Origin: Pseudomonas sp. Leaf58
GTDB taxonomy: Bacteria; Pseudomonadota; Gammaproteobacteria; Pseudomonadales; Pseudomonadaceae
Assembly: GCF_003627215.1 (NCBI RefSeq)
Contig: NZ_CP032677.1
Span: 3,663,501 to 3,727,500 of the forward strand
Reading direction: 5' to 3'
Length of the DNA: 64,000 nucleotides
The position numbers were made by a program, and so were the translations under genes. This document shows, piece by piece, positions 24,446-34,440 of the stretch (the first letter of the stretch is position 1; each line of letters begins with the position of its first letter). Below the pieces are notes generated by a model, which saw only the letters and a list, made by a program, of their open reading frames with translations, did no database searches and was not told the DNA's origin.

Positions 24446-24520
24446 GGCCTATTCGCGGCTAAAGCCGCTCCTACAACGATCACGGTCACTTGTAGGAGCG
24501 GCTTTAGCCGCGAATAGGCC
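24446..24520. repeat. REP pair with perfect 31-bp inverted repeat
   Basis: Left arm 24446-24476 and right arm 24490-24520 are exact reverse complements around a 13-base spacer. The core is CGCGGCTAAAGCCGCTCC. It sits directly behind ccoP-2 and would form a very stable hairpin in the mRNA, protecting or ending the transcript. Confidence 0.9.
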
Positions 24521-24543
24521 GGTGCAGCATTTCTCACAGGCAA

Positions 24544-24557
24544 ATGACCTGGATCAA
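24544..24557 (+). promoter_or_regulatory. Possible ANR box upstream of ccoG
   Basis: ATGACCTGGATCAA keeps the right half-site ATCAA and the 4-bp spacer of TTGAT-N4-ATCAA but has two mismatches in the left half. It lies 176 bp before ccoG. The assembly genes are expected to be ANR-responsive, which makes it plausible but unproven. Confidence 0.45.
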
Positions 24558-24732
24558 TTGACACCCGCCATAACACGATTCATGCCACGAACCCAATGCG
24601 ACTAAAGGTCGCAGCGCGACCCCATACTGCCATCAGCGGCGTATCATGGGTCGCAGAGCGCTAGCAGATTGCGCGAGACTGCGGCCGGCACGCACTGGCC
24701 GCGGCGTTTCTCCACTGCCGTGGGACTTGATG

Positions 24733-26148
24733 ATGAGCAAGCAAATTCCGGTACATGACGTCACCCCGCCTGCCAGCAAAGGGAAGGATTCCGTCGACCT
24801 CTACGCCTCGCGCGAAAAAATCTACACCCGCGCCTTCACCGGCCTGTTCCGTCGCCTGCGCATGGTCGGCGGTGCGGTGCTGTTCCTGCTGTACTTCGGC
24901 ACCGTGTGGCTGAACTGGGGCGGCCACCAAGCGGTGTGGTGGAACCTGCCCGAGCGCAAGTTCTACATCTTCGGCGCCACTATCTGGCCGCAAGACTTCA
25001 TCCTGCTCTCGGGCATCCTAATCGTCGCCGCCTTCGGCCTGTTCTTCGTGACGGTCTACGCCGGCCGGGTGTGGTGCGGCTACACCTGCCCGCAAAGCGT
25101 GTGGACGTGGATTTTCATGTGGTGCGAAAAAGTCACCGAAGGTGACCGCAACCAGCGCATGAAGCTCGACAAAGCCCCCATGAGCAGCAACAAGTTCCTG
25201 CGCAAATTCGCCAAGCACAGCCTGTGGCTGCTGATCGGGTTTGTCACCGGCATGACCTTCGTCGGCTATTTCTCGCCGATCCGTGAACTGGTCATCGAGT
25301 TCTTCACCGGCCAGGCTGACGGCTGGGCTTATTTCTGGGTCGGCTTCTTTACCCTCGCCACCTACGGCAATGCCGGCTGGCTGCGCGAGCAGGTGTGCGT
25401 GTACATGTGCCCGTATGCACGCTTCCAGAGCGTGATGTTCGACAAAGACACCCTGATCGTGTCCTACGACCCGCGCCGTGGTGAAACCCGCGGGCCACGC
25501 AAGAAAGACGCTGACTACAAGGCCCAAGGCTTGGGTGACTGCATCGATTGCACGATGTGCGTGCAGGTCTGCCCCACCGGCATCGACATCCGTGACGGCC
25601 TGCAGATCGAGTGCATCGGCTGCGCCGCGTGCATCGACGCCTGTGACAGCATCATGGACAAGATGAACTACCCCAAAGGGCTGATCAGCTACACCACCGA
25701 GCACAACCTGTCCGGGCAAAAAACCCACATGCTGCGGCCGCGCCTGATCGGTTATGCGCTGGTGTTGCTGGTGATGATCATCGGCCTGGCCACGGCCTTC
25801 GCCACGCGCTCGCTGGTCGGTTTCGACGTCAGCAAGGACCGCGTGCTGTACCGCGAAAACGCCCAGGGTCGGATCGAGAACGTGTACAGCCTGAAAGTGA
25901 TGAACAAAGACCAACGCGACCACGTCTACGTGCTGGACGCCGCCGGCCTGCCGGACCTGAAGCTCGAAGGCCAGCGGGAGATCCGCGTAGCGGCCGGCGA
26001 TATCGTCAGCCTGCCGGTGCAGTTGTCGGTCGCCCCCGAGAAGCTGCCATCGACCACCAACGAAATCACCTTCATCCTCAAAAGCGCCGACGACAGCGAC
26101 GCCAAGGTTGAAGCCAAGAGCCGCTTCATCGGCCCACAGATCCGCTAA
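24733..26148 (+). CDS. ccoG: cbb3 oxidase assembly protein CcoG (cupric reductase)
   Basis: A 471-residue membrane iron-sulfur protein (FixG/RdxA family) thought to reduce Cu(II) during CuB-centre assembly. Five hydrophobic segments are visible (for example 41-60, 90-113 and 160-180). Two conserved cysteine loops are in GRVWCGYTCPQSVW and CVYMCPYARFQ. A bacterial ferredoxin-type pair CIDCTMCVQVCP ... CIGCAACIDACD follows, and the C-terminal 100 residues form an Ig-like domain outside the membrane. Two adjacent ATGs (24730, 24733) are possible; the second gives MSKQIPV. It begins the ccoGHIS assembly group; ccoH follows after 15 bp. Confidence 0.95.
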   Translation: MSKQIPVHDVTPPASKGKDSVDLYASREKIYTRAFTGLFRRLRMVGGAVLFLLYFGTVWLNWGGHQAVWWNLPERKFYIFGATIWPQDFILLSGILIVAAFGLFFVTVYAGRVWCGYTCPQSVWTWIFMWCEKVTEGDRNQRMKLDKAPMSSNKFLRKFAKHSLWLLIGFVTGMTFVGYFSPIRELVIEFFTGQADGWAYFWVGFFTLATYGNAGWLREQVCVYMCPYARFQSVMFDKDTLIVSYDPRRGETRGPRKKDADYKAQGLGDCIDCTMCVQVCPTGIDIRDGLQIECIGCAACIDACDSIMDKMNYPKGLISYTTEHNLSGQKTHMLRPRLIGYALVLLVMIIGLATAFATRSLVGFDVSKDRVLYRENAQGRIENVYSLKVMNKDQRDHVYVLDAAGLPDLKLEGQREIRVAAGDIVSLPVQLSVAPEKLPSTTNEITFILKSADDSDAKVEAKSRFIGPQIR

Positions 26149-26163
26149 GAGAGATAACCCACA

Positions 26164-26691
26164 ATGCCTGCTGCTACCGCCGCCAGCCCATGGTACAAGC
26201 ACCTTTGGCCCTGGATCATCATCGGCATCCTGACCACCTCGGTGTGCCTGAGCCTGACCATGGTCAGCATCGCTGTGCGCAACCCGGACAACCTGGTAAA
26301 CGACAACTACTACGAGGCCGGGAAAGGCATCAACCGCTCGCTGGACCGTGAATTACTGGCGCAGAACCTGGGCCTTAAGGCCAGCCTGCACCTGGACGAG
26401 CTGACCGGTGAAGTGGACCTGCGCCTGACCGGCAATAGCGACCCACAAAGCTTGGAGCTGAACCTGATTTCGCCAACCCAGCCGGAGAAGGACCGCAAAG
26501 TGCTGCTGAGCCGGGTCGAGCCTGGGCGTTATGTGGGGCAGTTGGAAGACACGGTTGACGGGCGACGCTTTGTCGAGCTGCTGGGTAGCCAAAATGACCA
26601 GGTGTGGCGCCTGTTCGAGGAAGAGAAAGTGGAGCATGGTGTGACCTTGCAGCTGGGTGATGAAGCCCTCCAGGGCGCCGAACACCAATAA
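26164..26691 (+). CDS. ccoH: cbb3 oxidase assembly protein CcoH (FixH family)
   Basis: A 175-residue protein with one N-terminal membrane helix ([24 protein letters not shown]) and a periplasmic domain typical of FixH. The motif [19 protein letters not shown] directly after the helix is the family signature. It helps assemble the oxidase and stays near CcoN. An AGAGATAA site precedes the ATG, and it is very probably co-transcribed with ccoG. Confidence 0.92.
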   Translation: MPAATAASPWYKHLWPWIIIGILTTSVCLSLTMVSIAVRNPDNLVNDNYYEAGKGINRSLDRELLAQNLGLKASLHLDELTGEVDLRLTGNSDPQSLELNLISPTQPEKDRKVLLSRVEPGRYVGQLEDTVDGRRFVELLGSQNDQVWRLFEEEKVEHGVTLQLGDEALQGAEHQ

Positions 26692-26709
26692 CCGCACCAC
26701 CGCCAATCC

Positions 26710-26800
26710 CTGTGGGAGCGGGCATGCCCGCGAATGCGATAGCTCAGGCAAAGGTGTTTTCAGGCCTGACGCTTTCGCGGGCACGCCCGCTCCCACAAGG
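26710..26800. repeat. P. putida-type REP pair inside the cco assembly group
   Basis: Two opposite REP copies (about 26710-26736 and 26771-26800; cores GAGCGGGCATGCCCGCGAA and TTCGCGGGCACGCCCGCTC) separate ccoH from ccoI. They split an otherwise tight operon and may set different mRNA levels on the two sides. Confidence 0.85.
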
Positions 26801-26833
26801 TTTCATATCTGCCCGAGCAGAAGTGTTTGCCTT

Positions 26834-29308
26834 ATGACCCAGCCCACCCCCTGCTACCACTGCGCCCTGCCCGTCCCCACCGGCGGCCGCTTCACCGCCG
26901 TGGTCCTCGGTGAGCCCCGGCAGTTCTGCTGCCCCGGCTGCCAAGCGGTGGCCGAGTCGATCGTCGCCGGCGGCCTGGAGCACTACTACCAGCACCGCAG
27001 CGACAACAGTGCCAACCCCGAAGCGCTGCCCAAACAACTGCAGGACGAACTGGCTCTGTACGACCGCAGCGACGTCCAGCAGACCTTCGTCCGCCATGCT
27101 GGCGACCTGGCCGAAACCACCTTGCTGGTCGAAGGCATCAGTTGCGCCGCCTGTGGCTGGCTGATCGAAAAGCACCTGCGCAACCTGCCCGGCGTCGCCG
27201 AGGCGCGCCTGAACCTGTCCAACCACCGCCTGCAGCTGAACTGGGACGACAAGCAACTGCCGCTGTCACGCCTGCTGGCCGAGCTGCGCCAGATCGGCTA
27301 CGCCGCCCACCCCTACCAGCCGGACCAGGCCGCCGAGCAACTGGCCCGGGAAAACCGCAGCGCCCTGCGCCGCCTGGGCGTGGCCGGGCTGCTGTGGTTC
27401 CAGGCGATGATGGCAACCATGGCCACCTGGCCAGAATTCAACATCGACTTGTCGCCAGAGCTGCACACTATCCTGCGCTGGGTGGCGCTGTTCCTTACCA
27501 TTCCCATCGTGTTCTACAGCTGCGCGCCGTTTTTCAAAGGCGCGGCACGCGACTTGCGCACCCGCCACCTGACCATGGACGTTTCGGTGTCACTGGCCAT
27601 TGCCCTGGCGTTTGGCGCTGGCATCTGGACCGCCATCACCGGCAGCGGCGAGCTGTATTTCGACACCGTTGGCATGTTCGCGCTGTTCTTGCTCACCGGC
27701 CGTTATCTGGAGCGCCGCGCCCGCGAACGCACCGCAGCAGCCACTGCGCAGTTGGTCAACCTGCTACCCGCCTCGTGCCTGCGCCTGGACGCCCTGGGCC
27801 GTAGCGAGCGCATCCTGCTCAGCGAACTGCACTGTGGCGACACCGTGCAGGTGCTGCCAGGCGCGGTGATCCCGGCAGACGGGCGCATCGTCGAAGGCCG
27901 CTCCAGCGTCGACGAATCGTTGCTGACCGGCGAATACCTGCCGCAACCGCGCCGGGTTGGCGAACGGGTCACCGGCGGCACGCTTAATGTCGAAAGCACC
28001 CTGAACGTGGAGGTCGAAGCCCTCGGCCACGATTCGCGGCTGTCGGCCATCGTCCGCCTGCTGGAACGCGCCCAGACCGAAAAACCGCGCCTGGCCGAAA
28101 TCGCTGACCGCGCCTCGCAATGGTTCCTGTTGTTCTCGCTGCTGGCCGCCGTGGTCATCGGCCTGGGGTGGTGGTACCTGGACCCGGCGCGGGCGTTCTG
28201 GATCGTGCTGGCCATGCTGGTGGCAACCTGCCCTTGCGCGCTATCGCTGGCCACGCCCACGGCGCTGACCGCTGCCACCGGCACCTTGCACAAGCTCGGC
28301 CTGCTGGTGACCCGTGGCCATGTGCTGGAAGGCTTGAACCAGATCGACACGGTGATTTTCGACAAGACTGGCACGCTGACCGAAGGGCGCCTGACGTTAC
28401 GTAGCATTCGCCCGCTCGGCAGCCTGCCTGCCGACCGTTGCCTGGCCCTGGCGGCAGCACTGGAAAACCGCTCCGAACACCCCATTGCCCGCGCCTTTGG
28501 CCGCACCGCCACGCCTGCCGACGACGTGCAGACCGTGCCGGGCCTGGGCCTGGAAGGGCTGGTCGAAGGGCAACGCTTGCGCATAGGCCAAGCGACCTTC
28601 GTCTGCGCCCTGAGCGGCGCAGAAATCCCCGGCGTACCGGAACCGCGCGGCCAGTGGCTGCTGCTGGGCGACCGCCACGGGCCACTGGCCTGGTTCGGCC
28701 TGGACGACCGCCTGCGCGACGACGCCCCGGCCCTGCTGGCGGCCTGCAAGGCGCGTGGCTGGCGCACCCTGCTGCTGTCGGGCGACAGCTCGCCAATGGT
28801 CGCCGAAGTGGCAGCGCAGTTGGGCATCGACCAGGCTATCGGCGGCCTGCGCCCAGATGACAAACTGGACCGGCTGAAAGCGCTGCAGGCGACTGGGCGC
28901 AAGGTGCTGATGCTGGGCGACGGGGTCAACGACGTGCCGGTACTGGCGGCTGCCGACATCAGCATTGCCATGGGCAGCGCCACCGACCTGGCCAAGACCA
29001 GCGCCGATGCCGTGCTGCTGTCCAACCGCTTGCAGGCGCTGGTGCAAGCCTTTGAACTGGCCCGCCGTACCCGCCGCAACATCCTGGAGAACCTGCTGTG
29101 GGCGACGCTGTATAATGGCTTGATGTTGCCGTTTGCCGCGCTTGGCTGGATCACCCCGGTGTGGGCGGCCATCGGTATGTCGGTCAGCTCGCTGATCGTG
29201 GTGCTCAATGCCTTGCGCCTGACCCGCATGCCACTGGCAGCGGGCCTGCTGCCCCTTGAAGCCCCCTTGCCCGGGAGGAAGTCACCATGCCCGCCCTCTA
29301 TGTCATGA
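26834..29308 (+). CDS. ccoI: Copper-exporting P1B-type ATPase CcoI
   Basis: An 824-residue P-type ATPase that moves Cu(I) across the inner membrane for cbb3 oxidase assembly. It has an N-terminal Cys-rich region (CYHC at 7-10, FCCPGC at 31-36), one HMA domain (GISCAAC, C104 and C107), an actuator TGE ([12 protein letters not shown]), the membrane copper site [10 protein letters not shown], the phosphorylated Asp in DKTGTLTEG, the HP motif SEHPIARAF and the hinge [16 protein letters not shown]. The Cys-rich N-terminus is typical of CcoI/FixI rather than general CopA. The ATG at 26834 is used; the frame extends upstream through the REP pair by chance. Its end overlaps ccoS by 22 bases. Confidence 0.95.
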   Translation: MTQPTPCYHCALPVPTGGRFTAVVLGEPRQFCCPGCQAVAESIVAGGLEHYYQHRSDNSANPEALPKQLQDELALYDRSDVQQTFVRHAGDLAETTLLVEGISCAACGWLIEKHLRNLPGVAEARLNLSNHRLQLNWDDKQLPLSRLLAELRQIGYAAHPYQPDQAAEQLARENRSALRRLGVAGLLWFQAMMATMATWPEFNIDLSPELHTILRWVALFLTIPIVFYSCAPFFKGAARDLRTRHLTMDVSVSLAIALAFGAGIWTAITGSGELYFDTVGMFALFLLTGRYLERRARERTAAATAQLVNLLPASCLRLDALGRSERILLSELHCGDTVQVLPGAVIPADGRIVEGRSSVDESLLTGEYLPQPRRVGERVTGGTLNVESTLNVEVEALGHDSRLSAIVRLLERAQTEKPRLAEIADRASQWFLLFSLLAAVVIGLGWWYLDPARAFWIVLAMLVATCPCALSLATPTALTAATGTLHKLGLLVTRGHVLEGLNQIDTVIFDKTGTLTEGRLTLRSIRPLGSLPADRCLALAAALENRSEHPIARAFGRTATPADDVQTVPGLGLEGLVEGQRLRIGQATFVCALSGAEIPGVPEPRGQWLLLGDRHGPLAWFGLDDRLRDDAPALLAACKARGWRTLLLSGDSSPMVAEVAAQLGIDQAIGGLRPDDKLDRLKALQATGRKVLMLGDGVNDVPVLAAADISIAMGSATDLAKTSADAVLLSNRLQALVQAFELARRTRRNILENLLWATLYNGLMLPFAALGWITPVWAAIGMSVSSLIVVLNALRLTRMPLAAGLLPLEAPLPGRKSPCPPSMS

Positions 29309-29502
29309 TCCCTGCAGCCCTGCTGCTGGTCGGCGTGGCCGTGTACATCTTCTTCTGGGCGGTGGACAGCGGCCAGTACGACGACCTTGAAGGCCCCGCC
29401 CATAGCATCCTGTTCGACGAACAGGACCCACGCCACCAGGCCGCGGTGAAACCTGACGACAGCCAAGCCAACACCGAAAAGGACCTGCCACCTCGTGCCT
29501 GA
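29287..29502 (+). CDS. ccoS: cbb3 oxidase maturation protein CcoS
   Basis: A 71-residue protein with one membrane helix ([20 protein letters not shown]) and the family motif [19 protein letters not shown] directly after it. CcoS is needed for insertion of heme and copper into CcoN. It overlaps ccoI by 22 bases and the next gene by 8, so the three are translated as a unit. Confidence 0.93.
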   Translation: MPALYVMIPAALLLVGVAVYIFFWAVDSGQYDDLEGPAHSILFDEQDPRHQAAVKPDDSQANTEKDLPPRA

Positions 29503-30178
29503 CCTGCTTCCCCTGCTGGGTTCGGCAGTGGTCCTTGGCCTGCTTGGCGGCGGCCATTGCCTGGGCATGTGCGGCGGCCTGATGGGCGCGCTGACCCTGG
29601 CCATCCCGCCCGAACAGCGTGGCCGGCGCGTGCGCCTGCTGCTGGCATACAACCTTGGGCGGGTTCTCAGCTATGCCAGTGCCGGCCTGCTGCTGGGTCT
29701 GGCCGGCTGGGCCGTGGCCAGCAGCCCCGTGGCGCTGGCGCTGCGCGTGGTGGCAGCGCTGCTGTTGATCGCCATGGGGCTGTACCTGGCCGGTTGGTGG
29801 AGCGGCTTAACCCGCATCGAGGCGCTCGGCCGGGGGCTGTGGCGGCATATCCAGCCCGTGGCGTCGCGCTTGCTGCCGGTGTCCAGCCTGCCCCGCGCAT
29901 TGCTGCTGGGGGCGCTGTGGGGGTGGCTGCCGTGCGGGTTGGTGTACAGCACCTTGCTGTGGGCGGCCAGCCAGGGCAATGCCGGGTACAGCGCGGCGCT
30001 GATGCTGGCGTTCGGGGTGGGGACCTGGCCGGTACTGCTGGCCACCGGGTTGGCGGCAGAGCGGCTAAACACTTTGTTGAAACGGCGCAGTGTGCGCGTC
30101 GCTGGCGGGGTGCTGGTGATGCTGTTTGGGGTGTGGACCCTGCCGGGTCCGCACCAACATTGGCTGATGGGGCACTGA
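29495..30178 (+). CDS. TauE/SafE-like membrane protein of the cco group
   Basis: A 227-residue integral membrane protein with about six hydrophobic segments, in the sulfite exporter TauE/SafE-like superfamily (DsbD/CcdA-related fold). The N-terminal motif GGGHCLGMCGGLMGAL carries two cysteines, and a second conserved loop is LWGWLPCGLVYSTLLWA. The start is a GTG overlapping ccoS. It regularly follows ccoS in gamma-proteobacteria, so a role in copper or thiol handling for cbb3 assembly is likely but unproven; sulfite export is only the family name. Confidence 0.8.
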   Translation: MPDLLPLLGSAVVLGLLGGGHCLGMCGGLMGALTLAIPPEQRGRRVRLLLAYNLGRVLSYASAGLLLGLAGWAVASSPVALALRVVAALLLIAMGLYLAGWWSGLTRIEALGRGLWRHIQPVASRLLPVSSLPRALLLGALWGWLPCGLVYSTLLWAASQGNAGYSAALMLAFGVGTWPVLLATGLAAERLNTLLKRRSVRVAGGVLVMLFGVWTLPGPHQHWLMGH

Positions 30179-30256
30179 GAGCGGCAAGCGGCAAGCTACA
30201 AGCCTCAAGGGCAAGCCGATGTGCTTCGCTTGTAGCGTGTAGCCCGCGGCTTGGCG
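30179..30256. repeat. Imperfect repeat rich in GGCAAGC / GCTTG
   Basis: GCGGCAAGCGGCAAGCTACAAGC is answered by GCTTGTAGCGTGTAGCCCGCGGCTTGG later in the gap, so the segment can fold on itself. It is like the repeat after pvdS (13645-13722). It separates the cco assembly genes from the hemN promoter and may act as their terminator. Confidence 0.55.
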
Positions 30257-30257
30257 C

Positions 30258-30271
30258 TTGATACAAATCAA
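30258..30271 (+). promoter_or_regulatory. Perfect ANR box of hemN
   Basis: TTGATACAAATCAA is a full match to TTGAT-N4-ATCAA. It is centred about 70 bp upstream of the hemN ATG. This fits the known ANR control of anaerobic coproporphyrinogen oxidase in Pseudomonas. Confidence 0.92.
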
Positions 30272-30334
30272 CACAGATTCCTACAGACAACCCTAGACTC
30301 CGGTGCACTGCTGCTCTTTCCGGGGACCGCCCTC

Positions 30335-31717
30335 ATGCTCGACGCCCTACGTTGGGATACCGACCTGATCCGCCGCTACGACCTGGCCGGACCACGCTAC
30401 ACCTCTTACCCGACCGCCGTGCAACTGCACAGCGAAGTAGGCTCGTTCGACCTGCTCCACGCCCTGCGCGAGAGCCGTCGGGCGGTGCGCCCGCTGTCGC
30501 TGTACGTCCACGTGCCGTTCTGCGCCAACATCTGCTATTACTGCGCCTGCAACAAGGTCATCACCAAGGACCGCGCCCGCGCCGCGCCTTACCTGCAGCG
30601 CCTGGAGCAGGAAATCCAGCTGATCGCCTGCCACCTGGACCCTAAACAGCGTGTTGAACAGCTGCATTTCGGCGGTGGCACACCGACCTTCCTCAGCCAT
30701 GTGGAACTGCGCCAGCTGATGGCCACCCTGCGCCAGCACTTCCACCTGCTGGACGACGACTCCGGTGACTACGGCATCGAGATCGACCCACGCGAGGCCG
30801 ACTGGTCGACCATGGGCCTGCTGCGCGAACTGGGCTTCAACCGCGTTAGCCTGGGCGTGCAGGACCTCGACCCGGTCGTGCAGCGCGCAGTCAACCGCCT
30901 GCAGAGCCTGGAACAGACCCGCACCCTGATCGAGGCCGCGCGCACGTTGCAGTTCCGCTCGGTCAACCTCGACCTGATCTACGGCCTGCCCAAGCAAACC
31001 CCGGAAGGCTTTGCCCGCACCGTCGAAGAAGTGATCCGCCTGCAACCCGACCGCCTGTCGGTGTTCAACTACGCCCACCTGCCCGAGCGTTTCATGCCAC
31101 AGCGGCGCATCGATAGCAACGACCTGCCCAGTGCGGCCGCCAAGCTGGAGATGCTGCACGCCACCATCGACCAACTGACCGCTGCCGGCTACCGCTACAT
31201 CGGCATGGACCATTTCGCCCTGCCCGACGACGAACTGGCCATCGCCCAGGAAGAAGGCACCTTGCAACGCAACTTCCAGGGCTATACCACCCACGGCCAC
31301 TGCGACCTTATTGGCCTGGGCGTATCGGCCATCAGCCAGATCGGCGACCTGTACTGCCAGAACAGCAGCGACCTCAACACTTACCAGGGCAGCTTGGCCA
31401 ACGCCCAGCTGGCTACCCAGCGCGGCCTGGTGTGCAACCATGACGACCGCATCCGCCGGGCGGTGATCCAACAGCTGATCTGCCATTTCGAGCTGGACTT
31501 CGAGCCAATCGAACAGGCCTTCACCATCGATTTTCGCGGTTACTTCAACGAGCTCTGGCCCGAACTGCAGACTTTGCAGCGCGACGGCCTGATCAGCCTG
31601 GACAATAAGGGCATCCGCATCCTGCCGGCCGGCCGCCTGTTGGCACGCTCGGTATGCATGGTGTTCGACGCCTACCTGGCGATGCACAACCGCCAACGTT
31701 TCTCGCGGGTGATCTGA
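30335..31717 (+). CDS. hemN: Oxygen-independent coproporphyrinogen III oxidase HemN
   Basis: A 460-residue radical-SAM enzyme that converts coproporphyrinogen III to protoporphyrinogen IX without O2. The N-terminal trip-wire region has [16 protein letters not shown]. The 4Fe-4S/SAM motif is C63-x3-C67-x2-C70 in FCANICYYC. Further motifs are [37 protein letters not shown] and [11 protein letters not shown]. Length and order match true HemN rather than HemW. It has a perfect ANR box and lies upstream of anr, supplying heme for the cbb3 oxidases when oxygen is low. Confidence 0.96.
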   Translation: MLDALRWDTDLIRRYDLAGPRYTSYPTAVQLHSEVGSFDLLHALRESRRAVRPLSLYVHVPFCANICYYCACNKVITKDRARAAPYLQRLEQEIQLIACHLDPKQRVEQLHFGGGTPTFLSHVELRQLMATLRQHFHLLDDDSGDYGIEIDPREADWSTMGLLRELGFNRVSLGVQDLDPVVQRAVNRLQSLEQTRTLIEAARTLQFRSVNLDLIYGLPKQTPEGFARTVEEVIRLQPDRLSVFNYAHLPERFMPQRRIDSNDLPSAAAKLEMLHATIDQLTAAGYRYIGMDHFALPDDELAIAQEEGTLQRNFQGYTTHGHCDLIGLGVSAISQIGDLYCQNSSDLNTYQGSLANAQLATQRGLVCNHDDRIRRAVIQQLICHFELDFEPIEQAFTIDFRGYFNELWPELQTLQRDGLISLDNKGIRILPAGRLLARSVCMVFDAYLAMHNRQRFSRVI

Positions 31718-31904
31718 AAAACCGAGGCGTTCAACCGCATGGACAAGTTTCCTTGACGGGCACACTATGGGCACACAAGAACTCCCGGCAGGCCGGTTGC
31801 CGGGGCTTCGCCAGCGCGCACCATTAACGCGCACGCTGGCCTACACCCTGTGTCGTGGGTTACCCTTACGACTTATGTGTGCTTTCCCACAAGGATCGAT
31901 TCAA

Positions 31905-32639
31905 ATGTCCGAGCCAGTCAAACTGCGCCCACACAACCAGGCCCATTGCAAGGACTGCAGCCTGGCCCCACTGTGCCTGCCTCTTTCGCTGAACCTGGAA
32001 GACATGGATGCACTGGATGAAATCGTCAAACGCGGGCGACCGCTGAAAAAGGGCGAGTTCCTGTTCCGCCAGGGCGATAATTTTGGCTCGGTCTACGCCG
32101 TACGTTCCGGCGCGCTGAAAACCTTCAGCCTCAGCGACAGCGGTGAAGAGCAGATCACCGGCTTCCACCTGCCCAGCGAACTGGTCGGCCTGTCAGGCAT
32201 GGACACCGAGGCCTACCCGGTGTCGGCCCAGGCCCAGGAAACCACGTCGGTGTGTGAAATCCCGTTCGAGCGCCTTGATGAGCTGTCGGTGCAACTGCCG
32301 CAACTACGGCGCCAGCTGATGCGGGTAATGAGCAGGGAAATCCGCGACGACCAGCAAATGATGCTGCTGCTGTCGAAGAAAACCGCTGACGAGCGCATCG
32401 CCACCTTCTTGGTCAACCTGTCGGCGCGCTTCCGCGCCCGCGGCTATTCGGCCAACCAGTTCCGCTTGAGCATGTCGCGCAACGAAATTGGTAACTACCT
32501 GGGCCTGGCGGTAGAAACCGTGTCTCGGGTGTTCACTCGCTTCCAGCAGAACGGCCTGATCCGCGCCGAAGGCAAGGAAGTGCACATCCTCGACCCGATC
32601 CAGTTGTGTGCGCTGGCCGGTGGCGCAATCGAGGCCTGA
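31905..32639 (+). CDS. anr: Oxygen-sensing regulator ANR (FNR family)
   Basis: A 244-residue Crp/Fnr-family activator. Oxygen is sensed by a 4Fe-4S cluster held by C15, C18, C24 and C117 ([11 protein letters not shown] and SVCEIP). A cyclic-nucleotide-binding-type barrel spans about 40-150, with a dimerisation helix before the C-terminal helix-turn-helix ([21 protein letters not shown]). The ETVSR recognition helix is that of FNR proteins reading TTGAT. Start 31905 has AAGGA upstream. Candidate targets in this window are ccoN-1, hemN and perhaps ccoG. Confidence 0.96.
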   Translation: MSEPVKLRPHNQAHCKDCSLAPLCLPLSLNLEDMDALDEIVKRGRPLKKGEFLFRQGDNFGSVYAVRSGALKTFSLSDSGEEQITGFHLPSELVGLSGMDTEAYPVSAQAQETTSVCEIPFERLDELSVQLPQLRRQLMRVMSREIRDDQQMMLLLSKKTADERIATFLVNLSARFRARGYSANQFRLSMSRNEIGNYLGLAVETVSRVFTRFQQNGLIRAEGKEVHILDPIQLCALAGGAIEA

Positions 32640-32693
32640 GGCCGGTATTAGCGGGTATACTTGGGCATTCGTTTTCCCAGGATACCCGCAACA

Positions 32694-33242
32694 ATGCACA
32701 GCGACGCCTTCGACCTCAAAGCCCTGATCCGCCCGGTAGTGGACTTCCCCAAACCGGGCGTCATCTTTCGCGACATCACCCCGCTGTTCCAGTCACCCCG
32801 CGGGCTGCGCTATGTGGCCGACCAGTTTATCGAGCGCTATGTCGAGGCTGAGTTCAGCCACATTGGTGCCATGGATGCGCGGGGCTTCTTGATCGGCTCG
32901 ATCATCGCCCACCAACTGAACAAGCCGCTGATCCTGTTCCGCAAGCAAGGCAAGCTGCCGGCTGATGTGCTGAGCGAGGGTTACCAGACCGAGTACGGCG
33001 AAGCCTTCCTGGAAGTGCATGCTGACAGCCTGTGCGAAGGCGATTCGGTGTTGATCTTCGACGACCTGATTGCCACTGGCGGCACGCTGCTGGCGGCGGC
33101 CAACCTGGTGCGCCGCACCGGGGCGCAAGTATTCGAGGCGGCGGCGATCATCGACCTGCCGGAACTGGACGGGTCGCGCCGGCTGCAGGCAGCAGGTGTG
33201 CCGACGTTCTGCCTGACCGAGTTTTCCCTCAGCGAATACTGA
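32694..33242 (+). CDS. apt: Adenine phosphoribosyltransferase
   Basis: A 182-residue cytoplasmic salvage enzyme joining adenine and PRPP to AMP. The PRPP loop is [17 protein letters not shown] (about 121-137). Adenine-site motifs are [16 protein letters not shown] near the N-terminus and [10 protein letters not shown]. Length is typical. The ATG at 32694 gives the family start. It lies 54 bp after anr on the same strand and ends in a stem-loop shared with the convergent recR. Confidence 0.96.
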
Positions 33243-33248
33243 GTATTC

Positions 33249-33267
33249 GGGGCCGCAAAGCGGCCCC
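33249..33267. terminator. Stem-loop between convergent apt and recR
   Basis: GGGGCCGC, three A bases, then GCGGCCCC form a perfect 8-bp stem six bases after the apt stop and 12 bases before the recR stop. There is no T-run, but its place between converging genes suggests a two-way terminator. Confidence 0.6.
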
Positions 33268-33279
33268 AGCACTGCTGAA

Positions 33280-33882
33280 TCAGAGCGAAATTGGCCGACG
33301 CCCGGCAAACGCATGGGCCAAGGTCCCACCATCCACCAGCTCCAGCTCGCCACCCAGCGGCACGCCATGGGCAATCCGCGATGCCACCAAGCCTTTCTCG
33401 TTCAGCAACTGGGCGATGTAGTGCGCCGTCGCCTCCCCTTCCACCGTCGGGTTGGTCGCCAGGATCACCTCGGTAAAGGTGCCCTGCTGCTCAATCCGCG
33501 CCATCAGCTGCGGAATGCCGATCGCCTCCGGCCCCAGGCCGTCCAGCGGCGACAAATGACCCTTGAGCACAAAGTAGCGACCACGGTAGCCGGTCTGCTC
33601 CACGGCATACACATCCACCGGCCCCTCGACCACGCACAGTTGCGTATCGTCACGGCGCGTGTCGGCACATTGCGGGCACAGCTCCTGCTCGGTCAGCGTG
33701 CGGCACTGACGGCAGTGGCCCACCCCTTCCATGGCCTGGGTCAAGGCCTGGGCCAGGCGCAGGCCACCGCTGCGGTCACGCTCGAGCAGTTGTAGCGCCA
33801 TGCGCTGGGCGGTTTTCTGGCCGACACCGGGCAGAATACGCAGGCCGTCGATCAGTTGGCGGATGAGAGGGCTGAAGCTCAT
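33280..33882 (-). CDS. recR: Recombination mediator RecR
   Basis: A 200-residue DNA-repair protein that works with RecF/RecO to load RecA on gaps. The N-terminal helix-hairpin-helix is [20 protein letters not shown]. The zinc finger is CRQC-x8-CPQC (about 57-72) and the Toprim domain begins [17 protein letters not shown]. The C-terminal hook contains [14 protein letters not shown]. It follows ybaB and dnaX on the same strand, but a strong terminator lies between, so it probably also has its own promoter in 33883-33990. Confidence 0.96.
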   Translation of the reverse strand: MSFSPLIRQLIDGLRILPGVGQKTAQRMALQLLERDRSGGLRLAQALTQAMEGVGHCRQCRTLTEQELCPQCADTRRDDTQLCVVEGPVDVYAVEQTGYRGRYFVLKGHLSPLDGLGPEAIGIPQLMARIEQQGTFTEVILATNPTVEGEATAHYIAQLLNEKGLVASRIAHGVPLGGELELVDGGTLAHAFAGRRPISL

Positions 33883-33990
33883 GGGAAAGGCCTGACAAAT
33901 CAATAAGAGGCGGTTTATACCCAGCGGTGGCAGTGGCGTCAAATCAAGCCGGATTCAGGAATAATGACAGCGCCGGCTGCAACAGTGCAC

Positions 33991-34020
33991 AAAAAAACCG
34001 CCGCTGTTGGTCAGCGGCGG
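33991..34020 (-). terminator. Rho-independent terminator after dnaX-ybaB
   Basis: Read on the minus strand: CCGCCGCTG, loop of 5, CAGCGGCGG, then seven T. This is a classical intrinsic terminator, 20 bp after the ybaB stop codon. Confidence 0.92.
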
Positions 34021-34040
34021 TCTTCGACAGCGCAATGCCC

Positions 34041-34376
34041 TTAGAACGGCATCTTGAAGCCCGGCGGCAGTTGCATGCCAGCGGTCATGCCACCCATTTT
34101 CTCCTGGCTGTTCTGCTCGATCTTGCGCACGGCGTCATTCAACGCAGCGGCGATCAGGTCTTCGAGCACTTCCTTGTCGTCTTCATCAGTCGACATCAGG
34201 CTTTGGTCGATGCTGACGCGTTTGACGTCGTGACGACCGGTCATCACCACGCTCACCAGGCCGCCACCGGACTGGCCGGTAACTTCGGCGTTAGCCAGCT
34301 CTTCCTGCATCTTTTGCATCTTTTCCTGCATCTGCTGGGCCTGCTTCATCAGGCCGGCCATGCCACCTTTCATCAT
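34041..34376 (-). CDS. YbaB/EbfC nucleoid-associated protein
   Basis: A 111-residue DNA-binding protein of the YbaB/EbfC family, forming tweezer-like dimers. It begins [27 protein letters not shown], a Met- and Gln-rich helix, followed by the sheet [20 protein letters not shown] and a C-terminal region rich in Met and Gly. The ATG at 34376 gives the family start; eight further codons upstream are open but poorly placed. It sits 64 bp after dnaX, as in most bacteria (dnaX-ybaB-recR). Confidence 0.94.
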   Translation of the reverse strand: MMKGGMAGLMKQAQQMQEKMQKMQEELANAEVTGQSGGGLVSVVMTGRHDVKRVSIDQSLMSTDEDDKEVLEDLIAAALNDAVRKIEQNSQEKMGGMTAGMQLPPGFKMPF

Positions 34377-34440
34377 GGGGGTATACCTCGATTGGGTCAT
34401 GTGATGCGGCCAAGCACTCGGCCGGCCGCATGGTTATCCG

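Noticed and set aside
24446-24520. Insertion-sequence ends or attachment sites
   Set aside because: The perfect inverted repeats match REP cores seen at several other gaps, and there is no transposase or integrase gene between or near them.
27703-29652. 649-codon minus-strand frame across ccoI, ccoS and the SafE-like gene
   Set aside because: It crosses three well-supported genes on the other strand, is Ser/Arg-rich and has no domain.
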